Below, in pieces: positions 1 through 7,649 of a stretch of 35,436 bases of DNA (the stretch's first letter is position 1; each line of letters starts with the position of its first letter). The notes beneath the pieces were generated by a model. It searched no databases and was not told the origin of the DNA. It saw nothing but the letters and a program-made list of their open reading frames with translations. The DNA is from JAIRTY01 sp050257395 (GTDB taxonomy: Bacteria; Actinomycetota; Actinomycetes; Streptosporangiales; Streptosporangiaceae), in the NCBI GenBank assembly GCA_050257395.1, contig JBLMWU010000327.1:1-35436 (forward strand), written 5' to 3'. A program made the position numbers and the translations under genes.

Positions 1-2
1 GC

Positions 3-26
3 CGCGGCGGCTGGCGGGCCGCCGCG
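3..26 (-). terminator. Hairpin downstream of the XRE regulator
   Basis: A perfect 8-bp stem (CGCGGCGG, 3-10, and CCGCCGCG, 19-26) with an 8-nt loop lies 47 nt beyond the stop codon of the minus-strand regulator. There is no T tract, as is common for actinobacterial terminators. Apart from this hairpin I see nothing in positions 1-72. The GC-rich background makes chance stems common, so the call is moderate. Confidence 0.35.
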
Positions 27-72
27 CTCCCCCTCCCCCTTCTGGCAGGTCAGAGCCGCGGCCGCCCGGCGT

Positions 73-486
73 TCAGCCGCCGTGCCCGGGCAGGGAAACG
101 CCCGCCCAACCTCCGGCGCGGGCGCGTTCCCTGAGCGCCTGCTGGTGCAGCCGCTGCAGGTAGCCGGGCGGCACCGTGAGCAGGCGCTCGCAGGCCCGGA
201 CTATGTCGCCGGGCGGGATGCGGTCGCCCCGCTCGTACTCCCCCAGGTTGCTGTGCGCCGACAGGCCGATCAGCTGGGTGAGCTTGCGCTGGGAGATGCC
301 CGCTTCCCGGCGCAGCCGGCGCAGCTCGGCGCCGAGCCACACGGCCGCGCCCTGCCGCTGCCGGGCGGCCGGGCCGCCGGCCGCCGGCCCGGCGTCCCCT
401 GCCAGGGCCGCCCCGGGCACGGCCGCGGCGGCGGGCGGGAATGCGTCCAGTACCGCGATCCGGCCTTCCTGATTGGCAGGTGTCAT
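73..486 (-). CDS. XRE-family helix-turn-helix regulator
   Basis: This 137-residue protein is a probable DNA-binding regulator. Residues about 50-110 form an XRE/Cro-C1 type HTH: the segment LRRLRREAGISQRKLTQLIG is followed by a recognition region and by YERGDRIPP, the usual end of this fold. The first 45 residues are Ala/Gly-rich and probably disordered, and no ligand domain is visible. The frame stays open to 600, but I chose the ATG at 486 because AAGGGGGAG sits just upstream and a TATTAT -10-like box lies inside the longer frame. GTG at 489 is equally possible. The gene is divergent from the lanthipeptide synthetase, so control of that cluster is a reasonable inference. It is not a RamR-type response regulator, which usually controls SapB clusters. 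Confidence 0.8.
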   Translation of the reverse strand: MTPANQEGRIAVLDAFPPAAAAVPGAALAGDAGPAAGGPAARQRQGAAVWLGAELRRLRREAGISQRKLTQLIGLSAHSNLGEYERGDRIPPGDIVRACERLLTVPPGYLQRLHQQALRERARAGGWAGVSLPGHGG

Positions 487-552
487 CACGCTGGCTCCCC
501 CTTTAGTGCACATTGCCCGGCTGTACGATTCTTCCGTTTGCACCCGCCATAG

Positions 553-558
553 ATAATA
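553..558 (-). promoter_or_regulatory. Candidate -10 box for the XRE regulator
   Basis: Read on the minus strand this is TATTAT, in a locally AT-rich stretch. It would start transcription near 546 and give a 5' UTR of roughly 57 nt before the ATG at 486. No convincing -35 is seen. It supports the short start for the regulator. Confidence 0.35.
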
Positions 559-631
559 CGCGCCACTACTAAGGATCATCGTTTTCCTGTTCGTCTTCAT
601 CTCCTATCCGGGCAGGTCAGAAAGATACCGC

Positions 632-660
632 TGGACGGCGGTTGGACGGTCCTTGGACTG
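632..660 (+). promoter_or_regulatory. Three heptamer direct repeats, SARP-like operator
   Basis: TGGACGG (632-638), TGGACGG (643-649) and TGGACTG (654-660) are separated by 4-nt spacers, an exact 11-bp period. Heptamers spaced by 4 bp are the known binding arrangement of SARP activators. Phased repeats are also used by other regulators of antibiotic and ram-type clusters. The middle copy lies in the palindrome GGACGGTCC (644-652). The block is about 130 nt upstream of the synthetase start. No SARP gene is in the window, so the binding protein is unknown. Confidence 0.5.
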
Positions 661-787
661 TCTCATCCCGGTGCCGTTCAGCAGATGGTAGAAAATCACA
701 CGTCGCTGGCTGACGCAGGGTAAACAGCTAAATCTGCGGACACGCCACAGGCTGCCCGGGCGGGGCTGAGAGATATGTGGGGATATC

Positions 788-3421
788 GTGGACAAGCGCT
801 ACGAGCTGTATTGCCTCACCGATCGGCTCTTTTACGACTCGCCTAATAGCGGCGTCACCGGGGACGCGGATTTCCGGGTCACGGCGCGGCCGCTCCCGGC
901 GGGCTGGGAGCGGGTGCAGAAGGACGAATGGCTCGTATTCGTGCCACCCGGGAATTCCCTCCCATACCAGGGCTGGAAGATCCACGTGTCGGCGTGCCGG
1001 CACAACGCCGACGACGTGCTGGCCACCGTGTGGGACTACTGCACCGGGCGGGGCATCTCGTTCAAGTACCTGCGCAGCCGGCTGACCCTGCACATGCGCA
1101 ACGCCAAGTACGCGCCGCGCGGCGGCAGCGGCAAGCTGGTCACCATCTACCCGGCTGACGACGCCCAGCTGGAGGTGATCCTCGCCGGGCTCGGGGAGCT
1201 GCTGGCCGGGCAGCCCGGGCCGTACATCCTCAGCGACCTGCGCTACGGCAGCGGCCCGCTGTACGTGCGCTACGGCGGGTTCGCCGAGCGGTACTGCGAG
1301 AACGAGCAGGGCGAGCTGGTCCCCGCCATCGCCGACGGTGCCGGGCGGCTGGTCCCGGACGTGCGGCGGCCGGTCTTCCACGTGCCCGGCTGGGTGACGC
1401 TGCCCGCGTTCCTCCGGCCGCACCTGGACGCGCGCAACGCGGTGACGCTCGCCGGCCGGCCGTACCGGGTGGCGAAGGCGCTGCACTTCTCCAACGGCGG
1501 CGGGGTGTACCTGGCGGCCGACACGCGGACCGGGGAGCAGGTGGTGCTCAAGGAGGCCCGGCCGCACGCGGGGCTCGATGCCGGCGGCGCGGACGCGGTG
1601 ACCAGGCTGCGGCGCGAGCGGGACATGCTGGCGCACCTGTCAGGGCTGGCGGTGGTGCCCGGCGTGCGGGACTACTTCGAGGCCGGCGGGCACCACTTCC
1701 TGGTGCTGGACTACATCGAGGGCCAGCCGCTGAACTCCTTCTTCGCCACGCGGCACCCGCTGCTGGACCCGCAGCCCGATGCCGGCCGCACCGCGGAGTA
1801 CACCGCCTGGGCGCTGAGCATCTGCCAGCAGATCGAGGACGCGGTCGCGGCGGTGCACGCCCGCGGCGTGATCGTCAACGACCTGCACATGTTCAACATC
1901 ATGGTCCGCCCTGACGGCAGCGTCGCGCTGCTGGACCTCGAGGTCGCCGCCCTCGCCAGCGAGCACCGCCGCCCCACCATCGGCAACCCCGGCTTCGCGG
2001 CCCCCCGCGACCGCACCGGCTACGCCATCGACCGCTACAGCCTCGCCTGCCTGCGGCTGGCCATGTTCATGCCGATGACGACCCTGTTCTCGCTGCAGCC
2101 GGGCAAGGCCGCGCAGCTCGCGGAGGCGATCACGGAGCACTTCGACGTGCCGCGTGAGTTCCTGGCCCGGGCGGTCCGGGATGTGACGGGCCAGCAGGCC
2201 GGGCCGGCCCTTCCCCGGCCGGTCCGGCTCGCGCCGGACGCCGGCGGGCTGCGCCGGGCCAGCCACGCGCTGGCCCGGGCGGTCCTGGCCAGCGCCACCC
2301 CGGGCCGCCCGGACCGCCTCTTCCCCGGTGACATCCATCAGTTCGCCGACCCGGGCGGCGGCCTCAGCCTCGCCTACGGCGCCGCCGGGGTCCTGTACGC
2401 GCTCGCGGAAGCGGGCGAGCCGGTCCTGCCCGAGCACGAGGAGTGGCTGCTCACCCGCGCGGCCCGGCCCGCCCGCGGGAACAGGATCGGCCTGTACAGC
2501 GGCCTGCTCGGCGCCGCGTTCGTGCTGGAGCGCCTCGGCCACCCCGGCGCCGCGCTGAAGATCGCCGGCATCTGCCTCGGCGAGAAGTGGCAGCGGCTCG
2601 GCCCCGGCCTGTACGACGGGCTGTCCGGGGTCGCCCTGGTGCTGCTGCACCTGGGCGACGCGCTCGGCGACCCGGGCCTGGCCGACGCCGGGGAGGAGGC
2701 GCTCGGCCTCGTCGCGGCCCGCGGCCCGGGCGCCGGCGGCCGGGCCCGGCCCGGGCTGCTGCACGGCGGCGCCGGCCCCGCGCTGCTGTTCGTTCGCGCC
2801 TATGAGCGCAGCGGGGACGCTGGCTACCTCGACCTGGCCGCGCAGTGGCTGGCCAGCGACCTGGCCGGCTGCGTGAGCGACGCCGCCGGGGCGCTGCACG
2901 TGGACCAGGGCTGGCGGGTGCTGCCCTACCTGGGCGAGGGCAGCGTGGGCATCGGCCTGGTGATCGACGACTTCCTGGCGCACCGCGCCGACGAGCGGCT
3001 GGCGGCCGCGGCCGCGGCGATCCGGCTCGCGGCGAGCTCGCCGTACTACGCGCAGCCGGGCCTGTTCAACGGCCGGGCCGGGATGATCCTGCACCTGGCG
3101 CGCAGGCAGCCGCCGCGCGACCCGGTGGTGGCCGCGCACGTGCGCAGGCTCGGCTGGCACGCCGTCCGTTACCGCCGGGGCGTCGCGTTCCCCGGCGAGA
3201 ACCTCTACCGCCTGTCCATGGACCTGGCCACCGGGACCGCCGGCGTGCTGCTCGGCCTCGCCGCCGCAGCCGGCCGGGCCCGCCCGGGCCTGCCGTTCCT
3301 CGCCCCGGCCGGCGGGCGGCAGGCCGGCCCGCAGCCCGGCGGGGAGCCCTCACCAGGGAGCCCCGCCGGCTGGCCCGCACCAGGGCCAGCCGCAGCCGAG
3401 CACGACACCGCGAGGAGGTGA
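788..3421 (+). CDS. lanKC: Class III lanthipeptide synthetase LanKC (RamC/AmfT-like)
   Basis: This 877-residue enzyme phosphorylates Ser/Thr of the precursor, eliminates phosphate and catalyses ring closure in the cytoplasm. The N-terminal lyase-like domain (about 1-215) has the family motif WKIHVSA with K64. The kinase domain (about 225-480) has a Gly-rich loop GGGVYLA near 238, VLKEARP with Lys255, catalytic NDLHMFN with Asp365 and Asn370, and LLDLE with Asp383 where most homologues read DFE. The LanC-like cyclase (about 515-835) keeps the repeated GLYSG, GLYDG, LLHGG and LFNGRAG turns but lacks the Cys-Cys-His zinc ligands, which marks class III rather than class IV. A Pro/Gly-rich tail of about 40 residues follows. 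The GTG start has GGGGA 4 nt upstream. The stop overlaps the Shine-Dalgarno region of the precursor gene, so the two are probably translated from one mRNA. Confidence 0.93.
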   Translation: MDKRYELYCLTDRLFYDSPNSGVTGDADFRVTARPLPAGWERVQKDEWLVFVPPGNSLPYQGWKIHVSACRHNADDVLATVWDYCTGRGISFKYLRSRLTLHMRNAKYAPRGGSGKLVTIYPADDAQLEVILAGLGELLAGQPGPYILSDLRYGSGPLYVRYGGFAERYCENEQGELVPAIADGAGRLVPDVRRPVFHVPGWVTLPAFLRPHLDARNAVTLAGRPYRVAKALHFSNGGGVYLAADTRTGEQVVLKEARPHAGLDAGGADAVTRLRRERDMLAHLSGLAVVPGVRDYFEAGGHHFLVLDYIEGQPLNSFFATRHPLLDPQPDAGRTAEYTAWALSICQQIEDAVAAVHARGVIVNDLHMFNIMVRPDGSVALLDLEVAALASEHRRPTIGNPGFAAPRDRTGYAIDRYSLACLRLAMFMPMTTLFSLQPGKAAQLAEAITEHFDVPREFLARAVRDVTGQQAGPALPRPVRLAPDAGGLRRASHALARAVLASATPGRPDRLFPGDIHQFADPGGGLSLAYGAAGVLYALAEAGEPVLPEHEEWLLTRAARPARGNRIGLYSGLLGAAFVLERLGHPGAALKIAGICLGEKWQRLGPGLYDGLSGVALVLLHLGDALGDPGLADAGEEALGLVAARGPGAGGRARPGLLHGGAGPALLFVRAYERSGDAGYLDLAAQWLASDLAGCVSDAAGALHVDQGWRVLPYLGEGSVGIGLVIDDFLAHRADERLAAAAAAIRLAASSPYYAQPGLFNGRAGMILHLARRQPPRDPVVAAHVRRLGWHAVRYRRGVAFPGENLYRLSMDLATGTAGVLLGLAAAAGRARPGLPFLAPAGGRQAGPQPGGEPSPGSPAGWPAPGPAAAEHDTARR

Positions 3422-3427
3422 GAAGCG

Positions 3428-3541
3428 ATGGCCCTTCTGGACATGCAGGACATGGAGACCACGTGGGGCGGTGACGGGGGCGGCAACAGCAGCCTCAGCC
3501 TGCTCTGCCACAGCTCCCACAGCATCACCGTCTGCCTGTAG
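3428..3541 (+). CDS. lanA: Class III lanthipeptide precursor, SapB/AmfS-like
   Basis: This 37-residue peptide has a strong ribosome site, AGGAGG, 9 nt before the ATG. Its leader begins MALLDMQDMET, close to the LFDLQSMET leader of SapB precursor RamS as I recall it and to AmfS; the hydrophobic LxxQ patch is what LanKC enzymes recognise. A Gly/Asp-rich linker (14-19) precedes a Ser/Cys-rich core. The core has two class III ring motifs: S21-xx-S24-xx-C27 and S29-xx-S32-xxx-C36. The second matches the SapB ring spacing exactly, while the first is one residue shorter than in SapB. The product could carry lanthionine or labionin rings plus dehydroalanines, and by analogy could be a surfactant-like morphogen. 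The leader cleavage site is not obvious and no dedicated protease is nearby. Its small size makes it easy for gene callers to miss. Confidence 0.92.
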   Translation: MALLDMQDMETTWGGDGGGNSSLSLLCHSSHSITVCL

Positions 3542-3564
3542 CAGGCAGCCCCGCCAGGTGACCG

Positions 3565-3604
3565 GGTCCGGGGCGGCGCGTTCCCAGCACCGCCGCCCCG
3601 GACC
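3565..3604 (+). terminator. Strong stem-loop between precursor and transporters
   Basis: Arms 3565-3578 and 3591-3604 form a perfect 14-bp GC-rich stem around a 12-nt loop, starting 23 nt after the precursor stop. No T tract follows. In lanthipeptide operons such a structure usually acts as a partial terminator or 3' stabiliser, so that precursor mRNA exceeds transporter mRNA. That role is inferred here. Confidence 0.65.
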
Positions 3605-3643
3605 GCGGGCACACCCGCCCGCCCGAGCCCGGGAGAAGGAGTC

Positions 3644-5461
3644 ATGCACATCCAGCCAGCATCAGCCGGCCCGGCCGCGGCACCCGCTGCGGCGGCGGGG
3701 CCGGGGCACGCGGCCGGCCCCAGCCTGGGCACGCCCGGCGGGCTGCTGCTGCGCATGCTGCGGCGCAGCATGGGCTGGACCGGGCTGCTCGCCGCGGCCG
3801 GGACCGCCGGGGCGGTGGCGCAGGCGCTGCTGCCGGCCGCGCTCGGGGGCGCGGTGGACGCGATCCTCGGCACCGGGGCGGCTGGCCGGACTCCATGGGG
3901 CTGGCTGGGCCGGCTGGGCGGGCCGGCCGGCTGGCTGGCGGTGCTCGCCGTGCTGGCGGCCGTGGCCGTCGGCTGCGACGCGCTCAGCCAGCTCGGGACG
4001 GGGGCCACCGCGGCGGGCGCCACCGCCTGGCTGCGGCACTCGCTGCTGCGGCACATCCTGGTCGCCGGGCCGCGGATCACCCGCAGCTACCCGGCGGGGG
4101 ACGTCGTCAGCCGGGTGATCGGGGGCGCGGCTGACGCGGGGGGTGCGCCCGCTGGCGCGGCGCTGACGGTGGCGGCGCTGATCCCGGCGGCCGGGGGGGT
4201 GGCGGCGCTGCTGCTGATCGACCGCTGGCTCGGCGTGGCCCTGTGCCTGGGCCTGCCGCTGCTCGCCGTGATGCTGCGCCAGTTCGTGCGGGACACCTCC
4301 GAGGTGGTGACCCGTTACCAGGAGGCGCAGGGCGCCATCGCGGGGCGGCTGCTGGAGGCGCTGGCCGGCGCCCGCACCATCGCAGCGGCCGGCACCGCGG
4401 CCGGCGAGGCGGCCCGGGTGCTGGCGCCGCTGCCGGACCTGCGGCGGCACGGCGACCAGACGTGGCGCATCCAGGGCCGGGTCTCGGCGCAGGGCACGCT
4501 GCTGGTGCCGCTGCTGCAGGTGCTGGTGCTCACGGTCGGCGGGCTGGAGCTCGCCCGGCACCGGATCAGCCCGGGTGAGCTGATCGCGGCCAGCCAGTAC
4601 GCGGTGCTGGGCGCGGGGGCCGGGGCGGCCATCGCGCATCTGGGCAGGCTGGCGCGGGCCCGGGCCGGTGCGGTGCGCGCGGCCGGCCTGCTGAGCGCGG
4701 ACCTGCCCCGGTACGGGACCCGGGCCCTGCCGCCGGGGCCGGGCTGCCTGGAGTTCCGCCGGGTCACCGTCAAGGCGGGCGGCGATGTCATCCTCGACGC
4801 CGTCGACCTGGTGATCCCGGGCGGGGCGGCGGTCGCGGTGGTGGGCCGGTCGGGGGCGGGCAAGTCGGTGCTCGCCGCGCTGCCGGGGCGGCTGGCCGAC
4901 CCGGACCACGGGCAGGTGCTGCTGGACGGGGTGCCGGTGCGGGTGCTGACCCGGGACGGGCTGCGGGGGGCCGTCCGGTACGCGTTCGGCCGCCCGTCGC
5001 TGCTCGGCTGGACGGTCGAGGACGCGATCCGGTTCGGCGACCCGCCCGCCGCGCCGGCGCAGGCCCGCGCGGGGGCGGTCGCCGCGTGCGCCGACGGGTT
5101 CCTGCGCCGGCTGCCGGCCGGGTACCAGACGCCGGTGGCCGACGCCCCGCTGTCCGGGGGCGAGGCGCAGCGGCTGGGCCTGGCCCGGGCGTTCGCGCAC
5201 GCACCGGGCATCCGGGTGCTGATCCTCGACGACGCCACCTCCAGCCTCGACACGGTGACCGAGCGGGAGGTCAGCCGCGCGCTGAGCGGCGAGTTCAGCG
5301 GGCTGACCAGGCTCATCGTCACGCACCGGGCGGGCACGGCGGCCCGGGCCGACCTGGTGGCCTGGCTGGAGGGCGGCCGCCTGCTGGCGCTGCGGCCGCA
5401 CGCGGAGCTGTGGGCGGTCCCCCGGTACCGGGCCGTGTTCGGCGAGAAGCGGGCGGGGTGA
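3644..5461 (+). CDS. ABC exporter half-transporter, degenerate ATP site (RamA/B-like)
   Basis: This 605-residue membrane exporter has a six-helix transmembrane domain (about 35-335) fused to a nucleotide-binding domain (about 365-595). The NBD shows Walker A GRSGAGKS (K407), a canonical signature LSGGE (503-507), Walker B VLILDD and the switch His561. The catalytic Glu after Walker B is replaced by Asp530, and the Q-loop Gln is not seen (the segment reads FGRPSLLGW). Its own ATP site is therefore probably weakly hydrolytic. No C39 peptidase domain is present, so it does not cleave the leader. The next gene starts 4 nt after the stop, indicating translational coupling and a heterodimer. The likely cargo is the lanthipeptide encoded just upstream. 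The ATG at 3644 has AAGGAG only 2 nt away and GGGAG at 8 nt; the N-terminal 35 residues are low-complexity, so a later start is possible. Confidence 0.88.
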   Translation: MHIQPASAGPAAAPAAAAGPGHAAGPSLGTPGGLLLRMLRRSMGWTGLLAAAGTAGAVAQALLPAALGGAVDAILGTGAAGRTPWGWLGRLGGPAGWLAVLAVLAAVAVGCDALSQLGTGATAAGATAWLRHSLLRHILVAGPRITRSYPAGDVVSRVIGGAADAGGAPAGAALTVAALIPAAGGVAALLLIDRWLGVALCLGLPLLAVMLRQFVRDTSEVVTRYQEAQGAIAGRLLEALAGARTIAAAGTAAGEAARVLAPLPDLRRHGDQTWRIQGRVSAQGTLLVPLLQVLVLTVGGLELARHRISPGELIAASQYAVLGAGAGAAIAHLGRLARARAGAVRAAGLLSADLPRYGTRALPPGPGCLEFRRVTVKAGGDVILDAVDLVIPGGAAVAVVGRSGAGKSVLAALPGRLADPDHGQVLLDGVPVRVLTRDGLRGAVRYAFGRPSLLGWTVEDAIRFGDPPAAPAQARAGAVAACADGFLRRLPAGYQTPVADAPLSGGEAQRLGLARAFAHAPGIRVLILDDATSSLDTVTEREVSRALSGEFSGLTRLIVTHRAGTAARADLVAWLEGGRLLALRPHAELWAVPRYRAVFGEKRAG

Positions 5462-5465
5462 CCAG

Positions 5466-7604
5466 ATGAGCGCACGCAGGCCCAGGCTGACCTGGGGAGT
5501 GATCGCCGTCATCGGGAAGGCCAGGCGCCGGGACGTGGCCTGGCTGGCCGGGTGGTCGGCGGTGGAGGCGCTGCCCGCGCTCGTGTTCGGCCGGGCCGTG
5601 GCCGGCGCCATCGACGCCTTCCGCGGGGGCGGGATCGGGGCCGGCCTGTGCTGGCTCGGCGCGCTGCTGGCCGCCGCCGCGGCGGGCGCCGCCGCCAGCG
5701 GGCTGTCCTACCGGCGGCTCGCCGCGATCGTCGAGCCGCTGCGCGACGCCCTGGTCACCACCGTGGTGACGGCGGCGCTCAGCCGGGCGGTCAGGGACGG
5801 GGCCGCGCCGGACACCGGCGCGGTCGCGCGGATCACCCACCAGGCCGAGATCGTCCGGGACAGTTTCGCCGGCCTGGTGACCACGGCGCGCACGGCCGTG
5901 TTCACGGCGGGCGCGGCCCTGCTCGGCCTGCTCACGCTCGCCCCCGCGATCGCGGCCCTGGCCGCGGGCCCGGTGCTGGCGTCGCTGGGGCTGTTCGCCT
6001 GGCTGATGCGGGCGCTGGCCCGCCGCCAGCGCGAGTACGTCGGCAGCGAGGAGTCCGTGGCGGCGGCGGTGAGCACGGCGGCGGCGAGCCTGCGGGACGT
6101 GACCGCGTGCGGCGCCGAGGACCTGGTCGGCCGGGACATCGGCGGCCTGGTCAGCGGGCAGGCCCGGGCAGGCCGGGCGCTCGCCCGGGTGGGTGCCTGC
6201 CGCACCCTGGTCCTCGCGGTGGGCTGCTGGCTGCCGGTGCTGCTGGTCATCGCCGGGGCCCGGTGGCTGCTGCGGCACGGGGTCACCCCCGGCGCCGTGC
6301 TCGGCGCCCTCGCCTACCTGGCCGGCGGGCTCGAGGTGGGCCTGCGCACGCTGGTGCAGGGCGCCGGGAGCAGCGGCGTGCGGATGACGGTCACGCTGGA
6401 GCGGATCCTGGCTGGCGCCGCCCGGGACGGCGGCACCACCACGGGGGAACTCGCGCTTCGCCTGCGGCCGGCGGCGGCCGCGGCAGCGCGCCACGCGGCT
6501 GCCCGGCGGGGCGGGGCAGCCGGAAGACTGCCGGGCGGCTGGAGGCGAGCGGCCAGCCGCCCGGCGCACAACCGGGGCGGTGAGCAGCCGGCCGGGTCCG
6601 TCCCGGGCGGCGGGCGGCCAGGCGGGCCGTGGCCGGCCGCCCGGCCGCTGGCCGGCCAGGCACCGGGCACCCGCCGGCCCGGTGACCTGGCTGGTGCTCA
6701 CCGTCCCGCGGCTGGCCGGACCGGGCCGGTCCCGGCGGGCAGCACGCTGCGGCTGCGCGGGCTGACCTTCGCCTACGGGCCGCAGGCGGAGCCGGTCATC
6801 CACGACCTGGACCTCGACGTGCCCGACGGGGATCACGTGGCGGTGGTCGGGCCGAGCGGGACCGGCAAGTCCACCCTGGCGGCGCTGATGGCCGGGCTGC
6901 TGCGGCCGGGCCGCGGGCAGGTGCTGCTCGGCGGGGTGCCGCTGGAGCGGCTGGACCTGCCGGTGCTCACCAGCCGCCGGGTGCTGATCCCGCAGGAGGC
7001 CTACGTGTTCTCCGGCACCCTGCGGGAGAACCTGACCTACCTCAGCCCGCAGGCCAGGGCGGCCGACCTGGACCGGGCGGTGACCGCGGTCGGCGCGGCG
7101 GTGCTGGTGGCCCGGTCCGGCGGGTATGACGCCCTGCTGCGGCCCGCCGCGCTGTCCGCCGGTGAGCGCCAGCTCATCGCGCTGGCGCGGGCGTATCTCG
7201 CGCCGGCCAGGCTCATCATCCTGGACGAGGCCACCTGCCAGCTGGACGCGGCCGCTGAGGCGCGTGCCGAGGAGGCCTTCGCCGGCCGCCCGGGCACCCT
7301 GATCGTCATCGCCCACCGGCCGGCCTCGGCACTGCGGGCGCGGCGGGTGGTGGTGCTGGACGGCGGCCGCGCGGAAACCGGTGACCACGAGTCGCTGCTG
7401 ATGTCCTCTCCCCTGTACGCGGATCTGGCCGGCCACTGGGACGCGGCCGGCGGGCCGCCGCCCGGTGCCGCCGTCCCCGCGCCGCAGCGCCAGCGCGGTC
7501 CCGCGCGACCGCCTCGCCGACCGCCGCCCGCAGCCGCAGCGGCAGCGGCAGCGGCCGGACGGGACATTTGCCTGCCCCGAAGTCGAGATATAACGTGGCG
7601 GTAG
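5466..7604 (+). CDS. ABC exporter half-transporter, catalytic partner (RamA/B-like)
   Basis: This 712-residue protein is the second half of the exporter. The transmembrane domain spans about 20-320 and the NBD about 428-655. Walker A GPSGTGKS (K468), Q-loop IPQEAYVFSG, Walker B LIILDE with Glu588 and His617 are all canonical, but the signature reads LSAGE (563-567) instead of LSGGE. This is complementary to the previous gene: one composite site is fully canonical, the other degenerate on both sides, as in heterodimeric exporters such as TM287/288. Two oddities stand out: a linker of about 100 Ala/Gly/Pro/Arg-rich residues (about 325-425) between the domains, far longer than usual, and a low-complexity C-terminal tail from about 660. 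Export of the upstream lanthipeptide is inferred from position. Confidence 0.87.
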   Translation: MSARRPRLTWGVIAVIGKARRRDVAWLAGWSAVEALPALVFGRAVAGAIDAFRGGGIGAGLCWLGALLAAAAAGAAASGLSYRRLAAIVEPLRDALVTTVVTAALSRAVRDGAAPDTGAVARITHQAEIVRDSFAGLVTTARTAVFTAGAALLGLLTLAPAIAALAAGPVLASLGLFAWLMRALARRQREYVGSEESVAAAVSTAAASLRDVTACGAEDLVGRDIGGLVSGQARAGRALARVGACRTLVLAVGCWLPVLLVIAGARWLLRHGVTPGAVLGALAYLAGGLEVGLRTLVQGAGSSGVRMTVTLERILAGAARDGGTTTGELALRLRPAAAAAARHAAARRGGAAGRLPGGWRRAASRPAHNRGGEQPAGSVPGGGRPGGPWPAARPLAGQAPGTRRPGDLAGAHRPAAGRTGPVPAGSTLRLRGLTFAYGPQAEPVIHDLDLDVPDGDHVAVVGPSGTGKSTLAALMAGLLRPGRGQVLLGGVPLERLDLPVLTSRRVLIPQEAYVFSGTLRENLTYLSPQARAADLDRAVTAVGAAVLVARSGGYDALLRPAALSAGERQLIALARAYLAPARLIILDEATCQLDAAAEARAEEAFAGRPGTLIVIAHRPASALRARRVVVLDGGRAETGDHESLLMSSPLYADLAGHWDAAGGPPPGAAVPAPQRQRGPARPPRRPPPAAAAAAAAAGRDICLPRSRDITWR
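7568..7594 (+). promoter_or_regulatory. Candidate promoter for the DUF1707 gene
   Basis: TTGCCT (7568-7573) and TATAAC (7589-7594) are 15 nt apart, inside the last codons of the upstream transporter gene. The AT-rich box is conspicuous in DNA of this composition. Transcription would begin near 7601, at the foot of the hairpin 7601-7639. Confidence 0.45.
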
Positions 7605-7639
7605 CCGCCGCCTGAGCACACCCGGGGCGCGGCGGCTAC
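7601..7639 (+). terminator. Terminator hairpin after the lanthipeptide operon
   Basis: A perfect 11-bp stem (7601-7611 with 7629-7639) and a 17-nt loop begin at the stop codon of the second transporter. It probably ends the lanthipeptide transcript. It would also form the very 5' end of the DUF1707 mRNA if the promoter just upstream is used. Confidence 0.6.
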
Positions 7640-7649
7640 GGGAGGCGAC

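Larger units (their letters stand above)
490..787. other. Divergent intergenic region of the lanthipeptide locus
   Basis: About 300 nt separate the divergent regulator and synthetase genes. The stretch 490-740 is clearly richer in A/T than the rest of the window, as expected for a regulatory region. It contains the TATTAT box for the leftward gene and the three heptamer repeats at 632-660. No clear -35/-10 pair could be assigned to the synthetase; TAGAAA (689-694) and TAAACA (721-726) are weak candidates. I see no coding gene here. Confidence 0.6.

Noticed and set aside
788..3421. Class IV (LanL) lanthipeptide synthetase
   Set aside because: The cyclase part lacks the Cys-Cys-His zinc ligands required in class IV, and the adjacent precursor has a SapB-type leader and core.
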